This document shows positions 51,603-60,626 of a DNA stretch of 64,000 bases, one piece after another (position 1 is the first letter of the stretch; every line of letters starts with the position of its first letter). Location: positions 62,001-126,000 of the forward strand of contig NZ_MUJK01000006.1 in the NCBI RefSeq assembly GCF_002906155.1. Reading direction: 5' to 3'. The notes under the pieces are model-generated. The model searched no databases, had not been told where the DNA came from, and was given only the letters and a program-made list of their open reading frames with translations. The position numbers were made by a program, and so were the translations under genes. The stretch is from Pseudomonas laurylsulfativorans. GTDB taxonomy: Bacteria; Pseudomonadota; Gammaproteobacteria; Pseudomonadales; Pseudomonadaceae.

Positions 51603-51965
51603 TCAGCCGTCGAAGGCATTCTGTAGCCAGTTCAACTGATCGAGATTGCTGTCGATGGCAATCACGTCGAAGCGGCAAGGGGAATTGGCCCAGTGCGACT
51701 CGCACTGAAGAAAATATTGCGCGGCGAAAATCAGTTTTTGCCGTTTGCGCTCATCGATGCTATCGAGCGCGCCACCCCATTGAGTGTTTTTTCTGTAGCG
51801 GACTTCAACGAATACTACTGTATCGCCATCTAGCATGACCAGATCAAGCTCACCGCGTTTACACAACCAGTTCTGCGCCAGCAGGCGCAGACCCTGTTGT
51901 TGAAGATGCTCGAGCGCATGGCGCTCGGCATCCTTGCCGCTTTGCTGGCGTGACCTGTCAGGCAT
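51603..51965 (-). CDS. YraN family endonuclease-like protein
   Basis: 120 residues. The restriction-endonuclease-like fold is visible in ELDLVMLDGDTVVFVEVRYRK (near 38-58), containing the E-L-D and E-V-K-type catalytic residues. The family is UPF0102; the role is unclear, perhaps recombination. Start ATG 51965 overlaps the LpoA stop (TGATG). Confidence 0.9.
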   Translation of the reverse strand: MPDRSRQQSGKDAERHALEHLQQQGLRLLAQNWLCKRGELDLVMLDGDTVVFVEVRYRKNTQWGGALDSIDERKRQKLIFAAQYFLQCESHWANSPCRFDVIAIDSNLDQLNWLQNAFDG

Positions 51966-53776
51966 CAGCGAGCGGTGTCCGGCAGGCGTTGAACCTGGCC
52001 ATTGATGAACTGGGCCCATGGCAACTGACGCACGACCCGCTGGCTTTGAGTCATGCCAAGGCTGCCCGATTCACCGTCGATGCGGCTGTCCGGCAGGGAC
52101 TTGAGTTGACCCAGGCGTGGCGCCAGACGATAGGCATCCACGCCCATGGCATACAGGCGCCCCAGGCTGCCGGCGGCTTGTGGCCACTGGGCGGTGACCT
52201 GGCGGCGCAGAGGGTCGTTGGTGTCCAGCAACCATGGCGTTTCGCAGAAGCGAATGCCGTTCATGTCGTTGTATTGGTTGACGTCACCGCTGGCGCTGAA
52301 CACGTGGGAGGTGGCGTAGACCGGCACATCGCCCGCGTACTGGAAGTTCAGGGTTGGTTTGATCTGTTGGGCCTGTTGCGGCGTTGCGGCAAGGAAGATG
52401 AATTCGATGTCCTGGCGGCGCGACGGCTGGGCGGCTACTTGTGAGCCAACAGTGCTTTGCAGGCTCTTGGCGCGACCTTCGCTCTGACGCAGCTGGAACA
52501 TGTCGGCAATCTGCTGGGCCAACTGGACCGGTTGATCAACGCGCTCGGTGGCAACGATAGTGCCGCCATTGGCTTGCCAGTCCTGGCTGAATGCCCTGAG
52601 CACGCGGTCGCCCCATTCGCCTTTCGGCACCATGATGGCAGCGCGATGCAGGCCGTCGGCGCGAGCGCGGCGCGACACTTCGCGGGCTTCGTCTTCAGCG
52701 GCCAAACCGAACTGGAACAGCTGCGCAGGGCCTTGATCGCCCTCGCTGTAATTCAGTGCCAAGGTGGTGATTGGCAATTGCGGGCGAGTGCTCAGCTGTT
52801 TGACCAACGGCTTCTCCAGAGGGCCGACGACCAGTTGCACGCCATCGGCCTGGGCCTTGCGGTAGAACTCGTCCATGGAGGTCAGGCGCGAGCTGTCATA
52901 GAACTCGATGGCGGGTGGTTTCTGCCCGGCCTGTTGTGCCTGGTAGTGGGCGGCCATGAAACCGTCGCGCAGCGCTTTGCCGACCGAGGCCAGTTGGCCG
53001 TCCTGAGGTAGCAGCAGGGCGATTTTGCTCAGGGGTTGGCTGGCCAGCTCCTTGAGTTGGGTCAGCGATTGCGGCAACTGAATGGCTGCTGGATGTTTCG
53101 GATTCTGCGCGCGCCAGTTGTCGATGGCGGCCTGTTGCTGCTCCAGGGTGCCGGCGGATTTCACCGCCAGTGCCAGGGCCATCCAGCCACCGAGATCGTC
53201 GGTGCTGTTCGGCTGCAACTGCTCGGTCGGCAGCGAAGCGATCAGGGCCCAGATGGCTTCGTGGTTTTTGCTCGCGGCTTCACCTTTGAGCATCGGGGCG
53301 ATGAAAATGCGCTCGCGAGCGGCGGCCAGGGTCTGGCCATCGGCTTCAAGGGCACGGGCGTGAACAGTGCCGGTACGAACCTGTTGTTCGACGGGCAGCT
53401 CGCTCAAGCGTTGCATGCTCGGATGGCTCAAAGCGGTCAGCGCAGCCTTGGGCTGGTTGCGGGTCATGGCCAGTTCAGCCGCCAGCGTGTTGGCGAAAAC
53501 CTGTTGGCCCGGCTTGAGCTGTTCGACAGGCACCTGTTGCAGGATTTGCGCGGACTGACCGGCATTGCCCTGGTGATAGGCCAGGTCGGCAGCGCTCAAG
53601 CGCAGCAGCGCGGCATCTTCCGGTGATTTGCTTTGGGCAGCCTTCTCAAGCAATTGCTCGATACTGGCGTCCGGTGTCCGTGGAAGTTCGCCAAGGCTGG
53701 AGGAGGGCGAGCTGGCGCAAGCCGCCAGCAAGGCAGCGAGGCAGAGGGCAGATAACAGCCGCAGGCAAGCGATCAT
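51965..53776 (-). CDS. lpoA: LpoA-type penicillin-binding protein activator
   Basis: 603 residues. Lipoprotein signal LCLAALLAAC (acylated Cys at residue 20). N-terminal TPR-like helical domain (about 40-250), then a periplasmic-binding-like C-terminal domain (KIALLLPQDGQLASVGKALRDGF near 256). In E. coli LpoA activates the glycan/peptide synthase PBP1a from the outer membrane. Divergent from rsmI. Confidence 0.93.
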   Translation of the reverse strand: MIACLRLLSALCLAALLAACASSPSSSLGELPRTPDASIEQLLEKAAQSKSPEDAALLRLSAADLAYHQGNAGQSAQILQQVPVEQLKPGQQVFANTLAAELAMTRNQPKAALTALSHPSMQRLSELPVEQQVRTGTVHARALEADGQTLAAARERIFIAPMLKGEAASKNHEAIWALIASLPTEQLQPNSTDDLGGWMALALAVKSAGTLEQQQAAIDNWRAQNPKHPAAIQLPQSLTQLKELASQPLSKIALLLPQDGQLASVGKALRDGFMAAHYQAQQAGQKPPAIEFYDSSRLTSMDEFYRKAQADGVQLVVGPLEKPLVKQLSTRPQLPITTLALNYSEGDQGPAQLFQFGLAAEDEAREVSRRARADGLHRAAIMVPKGEWGDRVLRAFSQDWQANGGTIVATERVDQPVQLAQQIADMFQLRQSEGRAKSLQSTVGSQVAAQPSRRQDIEFIFLAATPQQAQQIKPTLNFQYAGDVPVYATSHVFSASGDVNQYNDMNGIRFCETPWLLDTNDPLRRQVTAQWPQAAGSLGRLYAMGVDAYRLAPRLGQLKSLPDSRIDGESGSLGMTQSQRVVRQLPWAQFINGQVQRLPDTAR

Positions 53777-53953
53777 GTAAGCGTTCCTGATACTCGATCA
53801 AATTAGCGTGGAATTGTACCCAAGCACTGGCCGGGGCGCGATGTTAGTGGCGTGAATCGATCAATTTAGCTGGTGTAAATATTGCGCCAGCGCACAAACG
53901 CTCGCCGATGACAGGTTTGCTTGCGCGTATCGTGAGCCTCGCTACGCGTTACA

Positions 53954-54859
53954 ATGGCGACTTTTATCGATCATGAGGTGTGCGCTTTGACTGCTCCAGG
54001 TGCTTTGAATTCCGCTGCTGGCTCGCTTTATGTGGTGGCGACGCCCATCGGCAACCTGGATGACATCAGTGCACGGGCGCTGAAGATTCTGCGTGAAGTG
54101 GCCTTGATCGCCGCGGAGGACACCCGCCATTCCCAGCGCTTGATGCAGCACTTCGGCATTTCGACGCCATTGGCGGCCTGTCATGAGCACAACGAGCGGG
54201 ATGAAGGTAGTCGCTTTATCACGCGTCTGCTTGCCGGTGACAACGTGGCGTTGATCTCCGATGCCGGGACGCCGCTGATTTCCGATCCGGGTTATCACCT
54301 GGTGCGCCAGGCTCGGGCGGCGGGCATCAACGTGGTGCCGGTTCCGGGTGCCTGCGCATTGATTGCGGCTTTGTCGGCGGCGGGGCTGCCTTCTGATCGT
54401 TTCATTTTCGAAGGCTTTCTGCCGGCCAAGGCTGTGGGGCGGCGAGCGCGTCTCGAGCAGGTAAAGGAAGAGTCTCGTACATTGATCTTCTATGAGGCTC
54501 CGCATCGCATCCTTGAGTGCCTGCAGGACATGGAGCTGGTGTTCGGCCCCGAGCGCCCGGCGCTGCTTGCCCGTGAGCTGACCAAAACGTTTGAAACCCT
54601 CAAGGGATTGCCGCTGGCAGAGCTTCGCGAGTTTGTCGAGTCGGACAGCAATCAGCAACGCGGCGAGTGTGTGGTGCTGGTGGCAGGCTGGTCTGCCCCC
54701 GAGGAGGAGGGCGCCGTCAGCAGCGAGGCGATGCGCATCCTCAACCTGCTGCTCGAAGAAATGCCGCTCAAACGTGCGGCGGCTTTGGCGGCGCAAATTA
54801 CCGGCGAACGAAAGAATGTGCTGTACCAGATCGCGCTGGATAAACAGAAGAGTGAGTAA
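53954..54859 (+). CDS. rsmI: 16S rRNA 2'-O-ribose C1402 methyltransferase
   Basis: 301 residues. SAM-site segments LYVVATPIGNLDDISARAL (near 25) and EDTRHS (near 55), AALSAAGLPSDRFIFEGFLP near 140 and EAPHRI near 180 are characteristic of RsmI. Modifies C1402 at the decoding site. ATG 53954; about 75 bases further on lies the RNase P RNA. Confidence 0.93.
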   Translation: MATFIDHEVCALTAPGALNSAAGSLYVVATPIGNLDDISARALKILREVALIAAEDTRHSQRLMQHFGISTPLAACHEHNERDEGSRFITRLLAGDNVALISDAGTPLISDPGYHLVRQARAAGINVVPVPGACALIAALSAAGLPSDRFIFEGFLPAKAVGRRARLEQVKEESRTLIFYEAPHRILECLQDMELVFGPERPALLARELTKTFETLKGLPLAELREFVESDSNQQRGECVVLVAGWSAPEEEGAVSSEAMRILNLLLEEMPLKRAAALAAQITGERKNVLYQIALDKQKSE

Positions 54860-54935
54860 AACCCGACGCGCAGGCGTGCTCAAAGGCGCTTAGCGCTTGT
54901 TCTTCGGGCGCTCTGCCGGTAACCTTCGCGGCGGA

Positions 54936-55287
54936 GAGTCGATCGGACAGTCGCTGCCCTCTATGAAAATTAGGGGGGGGAGGAAAGTCCGGGCTCCATA
55001 GGGCGAAGTGCCAGGTAATGCCTGGGAGGCGTGAGCCTACGGAAAGTGCCACAGAAAATAACCGCCTAAGCGCTTCGGCGCCGGTAAGGGTGAAAAGGTG
55101 CGGTAAGAGCGCACCGCACGTCTGGCAACAGTTCGTGGCTAGGTAAACCCCACTTGGAGCAAGACCAAATAGGGTTCCAAGGCGTGGCCCGCGCTGGGAC
55201 CGGGTAGGTTGCTAAAGATGTCCAGTGATGGCCATCGTAGACGAATGACTGTTCAAGACAGAACCCGGCTTACAGATCGACTCTCCA
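54936..55287 (+). ncRNA. rnpB: RNase P RNA (class A)
   Basis: Catalytic RNA maturing tRNA 5' ends. The universal block GAGGAAAGTCCGGGCTCC (near 54978), the conserved internal ACAGAAA region (near 55051), and the 3' helix (AGAGTCGATC at 54936 pairing with GATCGACTCT at 55275) define the ends. T6 follows at once. Length about 352 fits bacterial RNase P. Located between rsmI and the dcw cluster as in other Pseudomonas. Confidence 0.97.
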
Positions 55288-55338
55288 CCTTTTTTCTTCT
55301 CTGCTTAAATTATTGAGCAGGGTGTTGTAGATAGCTGT

Positions 55339-55384
55339 TTCCCTCCTTGCTCACTCGTCAGGAGAAGCAGTTTTGTGATATCAA
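55339..55384 (+). repeat. 46-base direct repeat, copy 1
   Basis: Starts TTCCCTCCTTGC and ends with a TTTTGTGATATCAA tail; 38 of 46 bases identical to the copy 92 bases downstream. No family recognised. Confidence 0.75.
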
Positions 55385-55430
55385 TTGGCCTGTACTTGGG
55401 GCGGTTGCAGCAACTCCACGCAGTAGCAAT

Positions 55431-55476
55431 TTCCCTCCTTGCACAATCGTCCGCAGAACCACTTTTGTAATACCAA
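55431..55476 (+). repeat. 46-base direct repeat, copy 2
   Basis: Starts TTCCCTCCTTGC, ends TTTTGTAATACCAA. The two ends (first 12 bases and TTTTGT-AT block) are conserved while the GGAG-type centre differs. Followed by an A-rich, low-GC stretch. Confidence 0.75.
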
Positions 55477-55630
55477 AAAAATCTTACTCTTAATAAATTA
55501 CTTTAACTTCCGAACGCAGCCTCCTGTGCTGATTCAAGTTATGGGGCAGTTTCATCTGCCGGATTCTCGTTACCCCTCCGTTAATGCTCCTAAATCTCAG
55601 TTCTGTAAGGGTTTTCCTTTAATGCGCGCC

Positions 55631-55693
55631 TTGACGGTGTGGTGGGCGCATTCCTATAGTGTGCGCAAGTGGCGGAAAGTGGCATGAAGTGGG
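55631..55693 (+). promoter_or_regulatory. dcw promoter and MraZ operator
   Basis: TTGACG at 55631, 18-base spacer, TATAGT at 55655-55660 gives a start near 55667. Immediately after are three GTGG(C/G) repeats at 55669, 55679 and 55689, exactly 10 bases apart, like the TGGG direct repeats bound by MraZ in E. coli. A repressor there would block promoter clearance. Confidence 0.75.
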
Positions 55694-55734
55694 TTTTTTG
55701 AACTCAAAACGCTAGAATTTGGAGAAACGCTGAC

Positions 55735-56190
55735 GTGTTTCGCGGAGCCAACGCTATCAGTCTCGATGCAAAGGGCCGTCTCGCCATGCCGAGCCGGTAC
55801 CGTGACGAGCTCGATTCGCGCAGTTCCGGTCAATTGATCGTGACAATTGATGCCGTTGATCCTTGTTTGTGTGTGTACCCCCTCGATGAGTGGGAAATTA
55901 TTGAAACCAAACTGCGCGCACTGCCTTCGCTTCGCGAAGAGAACCGCCGCCTGCAACGTTTACTGATTGGTAATGCCGTCGACCTCGAGCTCGATGGCAG
56001 TGGTCGTTTTCTGGTTCCGCCGCGTCTTCGCGAATATGCCAAGTTGGATAAGCGCGCGATGTTGGTAGGCCAACTGAACAAGTTCCAATTGTGGGACGAG
56101 GATGCCTGGAACGCGGTTTCTGCCGCTGACCTGGCTGCTATTCAACAACCGGGCGCGATGCCTGAAGAACTGCGTGATTTGATCCTGTGA
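55735..56190 (+). CDS. mraZ: Transcriptional regulator MraZ
   Basis: 151 residues, GTG start at 55735. Two SpoVT/AbrB-like swapped-hairpin halves, each with a DxxGR motif: LDAKGRLAMPSRYR (near 9) and LDGSGRFLVPPRLR (near 84). Forms a ring-shaped multimer that represses its own operon by binding the repeats upstream. Its stop overlaps rsmH (GTGA). Confidence 0.96.
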   Translation: MFRGANAISLDAKGRLAMPSRYRDELDSRSSGQLIVTIDAVDPCLCVYPLDEWEIIETKLRALPSLREENRRLQRLLIGNAVDLELDGSGRFLVPPRLREYAKLDKRAMLVGQLNKFQLWDEDAWNAVSAADLAAIQQPGAMPEELRDLIL

Positions 56191-57134
56191 CTATTGATAG
56201 CGGCTTTAACCACATCACCGTACTGCTTGACGAAGCCGTCGAGGCTCTCGCCGTACGTCCTGATGGCTGTTATCTGGACGGCACGTTCGGGCGCGGTGGA
56301 CACAGCCGGTTGATCCTCAGCCAGCTCGGCCCCGATGGTCGGTTGCTCGGATTCGACAAGGATCCACAAGCGATTGCCACCGGGCAGACGCTAGCGGCCG
56401 AAGACGGCCGCTTTGTCGTTGTGCAGCGCAGCTTTGCCGAGCTCGGTGCCGAAGTGGCCGAGCGCGGCATGAACGGCAAGGTCAGCGGTGTGTTGCTCGA
56501 CCTGGGCGTGTCTTCGCCGCAGCTCGACGACCCTGAGCGCGGTTTCAGTTTCCTCAACGACGGTCCGCTGGACATGCGCATGGATCCGTCCCGTGGCATC
56601 AGCGCTGCTGAGTTCGTCAACACCGCGCCTGTGGAAGAAATCGCCCGAGTGTTCAAGGAATACGGCGAAGAGCGTTTCTCCGGTCGCATGGCTCGCGCCG
56701 TGGTCGAGCGTCGCGACGTCAAGCCATTCGAGCGCACCGGTGACCTGGCGGAAGTCCTGAAAGTCGCCAACCCAGCGTGGGAAAAGGGCAAGAACCCGGC
56801 AACCCGTGCATTCCAGGGCTTGCGTATTCACGTCAACAACGAACTGGGTGATCTGGAAACCGGCCTCGAAGCCGCGCTGGATTGCCTGGAAGTGGGCGGT
56901 CGCCTGGTGGTGATCAGCTTCCATTCGCTGGAAGATCGCATCGTCAAGCTGTTCATGCGCAAGCTGGTGAAAGGCGAAGCCGACAACCTGCCGCGCAACC
57001 TGCCGGTTCGGCACGTCGCCTTCGAACCGAAAATCAAAGTCCATGGCAAAGCGCAGACGGCCTCCGACGCCGAACTCAAAGCCAACCCACGTTCCCGTAG
57101 TGCTGTCATGCGTGTGGCGGAGAAGCTGCGGTGA
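56187..57134 (+). CDS. rsmH: 16S rRNA m4C1402 methyltransferase
   Basis: 315 residues, GTG start in the mraZ stop overlap. Fingerprint: HITVLLDEAVEAL (near 8), the SAM site LDGTFGRGGHS (near 30), GVLLDLGVSSPQLD near 101 and CLEVGGRLVVISFHSLEDRIVK near 230. Modifies C1402 together with RsmI, whose gene lies a kilobase upstream. ATG/GTG coupling continues to ftsL. Confidence 0.97.
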   Translation: MTIDSGFNHITVLLDEAVEALAVRPDGCYLDGTFGRGGHSRLILSQLGPDGRLLGFDKDPQAIATGQTLAAEDGRFVVVQRSFAELGAEVAERGMNGKVSGVLLDLGVSSPQLDDPERGFSFLNDGPLDMRMDPSRGISAAEFVNTAPVEEIARVFKEYGEERFSGRMARAVVERRDVKPFERTGDLAEVLKVANPAWEKGKNPATRAFQGLRIHVNNELGDLETGLEAALDCLEVGGRLVVISFHSLEDRIVKLFMRKLVKGEADNLPRNLPVRHVAFEPKIKVHGKAQTASDAELKANPRSRSAVMRVAEKLR

Positions 57135-57424
57135 GCAGGCTTTTCGCCAAGCCATTGCCCGGCGGAAGCTTCTTCATGCTGCTGCTCTTTGTTGGCGTGC
57201 TCGTGTCGGCCATTGGCGTGTCTTATAGCGCCCACTGGAATCGCCAGTTGCTGAACACGCTGTACAACGAATTGAGCGTGCGCGACAAGGCGCAAGCGGA
57301 GTGGGGCCGGTTGATTCTGGAGCAAAGCACCTGGACCGCCCACAGCCGTATCGAAGTGCTGGCCACCGAACAGCTGAAAATGCACATCCCTGGTGCCGCT
57401 GACGTGAAGATGGTGGCGCCATGA
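57131..57424 (+). CDS. ftsL: Cell division protein FtsL
   Basis: 97 residues, GTG start overlapping rsmH. One membrane span (about 13-33, SFFMLLLFVGVLVSAIGVSY) followed by a heptad-rich periplasmic region, the pattern of FtsL. Bridges FtsB and FtsQ in the divisome. Length slightly under the E. coli 121. ATGA overlap with ftsI. Confidence 0.93.
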   Translation: MSRLFAKPLPGGSFFMLLLFVGVLVSAIGVSYSAHWNRQLLNTLYNELSVRDKAQAEWGRLILEQSTWTAHSRIEVLATEQLKMHIPGAADVKMVAP

Positions 57425-59163
57425 TGAAACTCGAAGGCGCACTCTTCCCTTGGCGGTTCCGCGTGGTGCTGGGTTTGCTTGGCGTCATGGTGGCCGCGAT
57501 CTGCTGGCGCATCATCGACCTGCAAGTGGTCGACCGTGACTTCCTGAAAGGTCAGGGCGATGCGCGCAGCGTTCGACATATTCCGATTCCGGCGCACCGT
57601 GGTCTGATCACCGACCGTAACGGCGAGCCTTTGGCCGTCAGTACCCCGGTGACCACGCTGTGGGCCAACGCCAAGGAAATGCAGCTGGAAAAAGACAAGT
57701 GGCCGGCACTGGCCGCCGCCTTGGGGCAAGACCCAAAAGCCCTGACCGAGCGTCTTGAAGCACAGGCCAACAAAGAGTTCATTTACCTGGTGCGCGGGCT
57801 GACGCCTGAGCAGGGGCAAGCGGTGCTCGACCTGAAGGTCCCGGGGGTCTACGGCATTGAAGAGTTCCGGCGCTTTTATCCTGCCGGTGAAGTCACCGCC
57901 CATATGGTCGGATTTACCGACATCGACGATCACGGTCGTGAAGGCGTCGAACTGGCTTACGACGAATGGCTGGCCGGGGTCCCTGGCAAGCGTCAGGTGA
58001 TCAAGGACCGGCGCGGCCGGCTGATCAAGGATGTCCAGGTCACCAAAAACGCCAAGGCCGGCAAGCCCTTGGCGTTGTCCATTGACCTGCGCCTGCAATA
58101 CCTGGCCAACCGCGAGTTGCGCAACGCGATCATCGAGAACGGCGCCAAGGCCGGCAGCCTGGTGATCATGGACGTGAAGACCGGCGAGATTCTCGCGATG
58201 GTCAACCAGCCGACCTACAACCCGAACAACCGTCGCAACTTGCAACCGGCGATGATGCGTAACCGCGCGATGATCGACGTGTTCGAACCGGGTTCGACCA
58301 TGAAAGCGATCTCGATGAGCGCCGCCATTGAAACCGGCCGCTGGAAGCCGAGCGACACCGTCGAGGTGTACCCGGGCTCCTTGCAGATTGGCAAATACAC
58401 CATCAAGGACGTATCGAAGACCGAAGGCCCGGTGCTCGACCTGACCGGCATCCTGATCAACTCCAGTAACGTCGGCATGAGCAAGGTCGCGTTCGATATC
58501 GGCGGCGAAACCATTTTCCGTCTGGCGCAGAAGGTCGGCCTCGGCCAGGACACCGGCCTGGGCTTCCCGGGCGAGCGCGTCGGCAACCTGCCGAACTACC
58601 GCGAATGGCGCAAGGCGGAAACCGCCACGCTGTCCTACGGCTACGGTATCTCCGTGACTGCGATCCAGTTGGTCCACGCCTTCTCGGCCCTGGCCAACAA
58701 CGGTCGCCTCGCGCCGCTGACCCTGATCAAGACCGATAAGCCACCGCAAACCACCCAGGTGTTGCCGGAGACGGTCGCAAAAACCATGCAAGGCATGCTG
58801 CAACAAGTGATCGAGGCCCCGCGCGGTGTATTCCGTGCGCAGGTGCCGGCGTATCACGTGGGCGGCAAGTCGGGTACTGCGCGTAAAACCTCGGTTGGCA
58901 CCAAGGGTTATGCCGAGAACTCCTACCGTTCGCTGTTCGCCGGCTTCGGCCCGATGAGCGATCCGCGTTACGCCATCGTGGTGGTAATCGACGAGCCGAC
59001 CAAGGCCGGTTACTTCGGTGGCCTGGTTTCCGCGCCGGTGTTCAGCCGCGTGATGTCGGGCACCCTGCGCCTGATGAACATTACGCCGGACAACCTGCCA
59101 CCTACTCAACAAGCGAACGCAACACCGGTCGTTCCGCTGAAAGCCAATGGAGGGCGCGGCTGA
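57421..59163 (+). CDS. ftsI: Peptidoglycan transpeptidase FtsI (PBP3)
   Basis: 580 residues. TM span at about 12-32; PBP dimerisation region to about 250; transpeptidase with SxxK as GSTMK (near 297), SxN as SSNVG (near 349), and KSG as GKSGTA (near 484). Septal cross-linking enzyme and target of ceftazidime/aztreonam. Start ATG 57421 overlaps ftsL; its TGA overlaps murE. Confidence 0.97.
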   Translation: MMKLEGALFPWRFRVVLGLLGVMVAAICWRIIDLQVVDRDFLKGQGDARSVRHIPIPAHRGLITDRNGEPLAVSTPVTTLWANAKEMQLEKDKWPALAAALGQDPKALTERLEAQANKEFIYLVRGLTPEQGQAVLDLKVPGVYGIEEFRRFYPAGEVTAHMVGFTDIDDHGREGVELAYDEWLAGVPGKRQVIKDRRGRLIKDVQVTKNAKAGKPLALSIDLRLQYLANRELRNAIIENGAKAGSLVIMDVKTGEILAMVNQPTYNPNNRRNLQPAMMRNRAMIDVFEPGSTMKAISMSAAIETGRWKPSDTVEVYPGSLQIGKYTIKDVSKTEGPVLDLTGILINSSNVGMSKVAFDIGGETIFRLAQKVGLGQDTGLGFPGERVGNLPNYREWRKAETATLSYGYGISVTAIQLVHAFSALANNGRLAPLTLIKTDKPPQTTQVLPETVAKTMQGMLQQVIEAPRGVFRAQVPAYHVGGKSGTARKTSVGTKGYAENSYRSLFAGFGPMSDPRYAIVVVIDEPTKAGYFGGLVSAPVFSRVMSGTLRLMNITPDNLPPTQQANATPVVPLKANGGRG

Positions 59164-60626
59164 TGTCTCTGAGCCTGAACAAGATTTTCCCTCACGCCGG
59201 CCACGATCTGCTGATTCGCGAGCTCGCCCTGGACAGCCGCAATGTACGCGCGGGTGATCTGTTCCTCGCCGTGCCGGGCGGGAAGTTCGATGGCCGTGCG
59301 CACATTGCCGACGCCTTGCAGCGCGGTGCTGCTGCGGTGGCCTATGAAGTCGAAGGCGCTACGGTCCTGCCGATTACTGAAGTGCCGCTGATTCCGGTCA
59401 AGGGGCTGGCAGCCCAATTGTCGGACATCGCCGGGCGTTTTTATGGCGAGCCGAGCCATCACCTGAACCTGGTGGGCGTGACCGGCACCAACGGCAAGAC
59501 CAGCGTGACCCAATTGGTCGCCCAGGCACTGGACCTGCTCGGCCAGCACTGCGGCCTGGTCGGTACGCTCGGTTCCGGTTTCTACGGCGCGCTGGAAAGC
59601 GGCCTGCACACCACGCCGAACCCGATTGCCGTGCAAGCGACCCTGGCAGACCTGAAAAAGGCCGGGGCCAAAGCCGTGGCGATGGAAGTGTCTTCCCATG
59701 GTCTGGACCAGGGCCGTGTGACGGCGTTGGCCTTCGATGTGGCGGTGATGACCAACCTGTCCCGCGATCACCTGGATTACCACGGCACCATGCAGGCTTA
59801 CGGCGAAGCCAAGGCCAGACTGTTCGCCTGGAATGATCTGAAATGCCGCGTGGTCAACCTCGACGACGAGTTTGGTCGGCAACTGGCCGCCGACAAGCGC
59901 GAGTCGCGGCTGATTACCTATAGCCTGGAAGACTCGGGCGCCTACCTGTATTGCCGCCAGGCGCAATTCGACGACGAAGGCGTGCGCGCCACGCTGGTCA
60001 CGCCACAGGGCGAGCACCACTTGCGCAGCACCTTGCTCGGTCGCTTCAACCTGAGCAATGTCCTGGCGGCGATCGGCGCATTGCTCGGTCTGGATTATGC
60101 GCTGGACGAAATCCTCAAGGTGCTGCCGAAGCTCGAAGGCCCGGCCGGACGCATGCAGCGTCTGGGCGGTGGCTCGCAGCCGCTGGTGGTGGTCGATTAC
60201 GCCCACACCCCGGATGCCCTGGAAAAAGTACTGCAGGCCCTGCGTCCACACGCCAAGGGTCGGTTGCTGTGCCTGTTTGGCTGTGGCGGTGACCGCGATC
60301 GCGGCAAGCGTCCGTTGATGGCCGAAGTGGTCGAGCGCCTGGCCGATGGAGTGCTGGTGACCGATGACAACCCGCGCACGGAAGATCCATCGGTGATTTT
60401 CGATGACATCCGCGCCGGTTTTACGGCTGTGGATAAAGTGGAGTTCGTTGCCGGTCGTGGTCAGGCGATTGCCCGGTTGATCGCCAGTGCCTCGGTGGAT
60501 GACGTTATTGTCCTGGCCGGTAAAGGTCACGAGGACTATCAGGAAATCAACGGCGAACGTCATGCCTTTTCCGATCTGGTCGAGGCCGATCATGCCTTGA
60601 CCGCGTGGGAGGTGGCTCATGCTTAA
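59163..60626 (+). CDS. murE: UDP-MurNAc-tripeptide synthetase MurE
   Basis: 487 residues. ATP site GVTGTNGKTSVT near 106; carbamylated-lysine region and Mg site in the centre; the meso-diaminopimelate specificity motif DNPR near 401, so it adds mDAP rather than lysine. Cytoplasmic Mur ligase for peptidoglycan precursors. murF begins 8 bases before its end. Confidence 0.97.
   Translation: MSLSLNKIFPHAGHDLLIRELALDSRNVRAGDLFLAVPGGKFDGRAHIADALQRGAAAVAYEVEGATVLPITEVPLIPVKGLAAQLSDIAGRFYGEPSHHLNLVGVTGTNGKTSVTQLVAQALDLLGQHCGLVGTLGSGFYGALESGLHTTPNPIAVQATLADLKKAGAKAVAMEVSSHGLDQGRVTALAFDVAVMTNLSRDHLDYHGTMQAYGEAKARLFAWNDLKCRVVNLDDEFGRQLAADKRESRLITYSLEDSGAYLYCRQAQFDDEGVRATLVTPQGEHHLRSTLLGRFNLSNVLAAIGALLGLDYALDEILKVLPKLEGPAGRMQRLGGGSQPLVVVDYAHTPDALEKVLQALRPHAKGRLLCLFGCGGDRDRGKRPLMAEVVERLADGVLVTDDNPRTEDPSVIFDDIRAGFTAVDKVEFVAGRGQAIARLIASASVDDVIVLAGKGHEDYQEINGERHAFSDLVEADHALTAWEVAHA

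Noticed and set aside
54936..55287. Possible small proteins inside the RNase P RNA gene
   Set aside because: The stretch has all conserved sequence blocks and end helices of rnpB; short frames are incidental.
55439..55687. 82-codon frame between rnpB and mraZ
   Set aside because: It runs across a repeat copy and the mraZ promoter/operator, has no ribosome site and no similarity I know.
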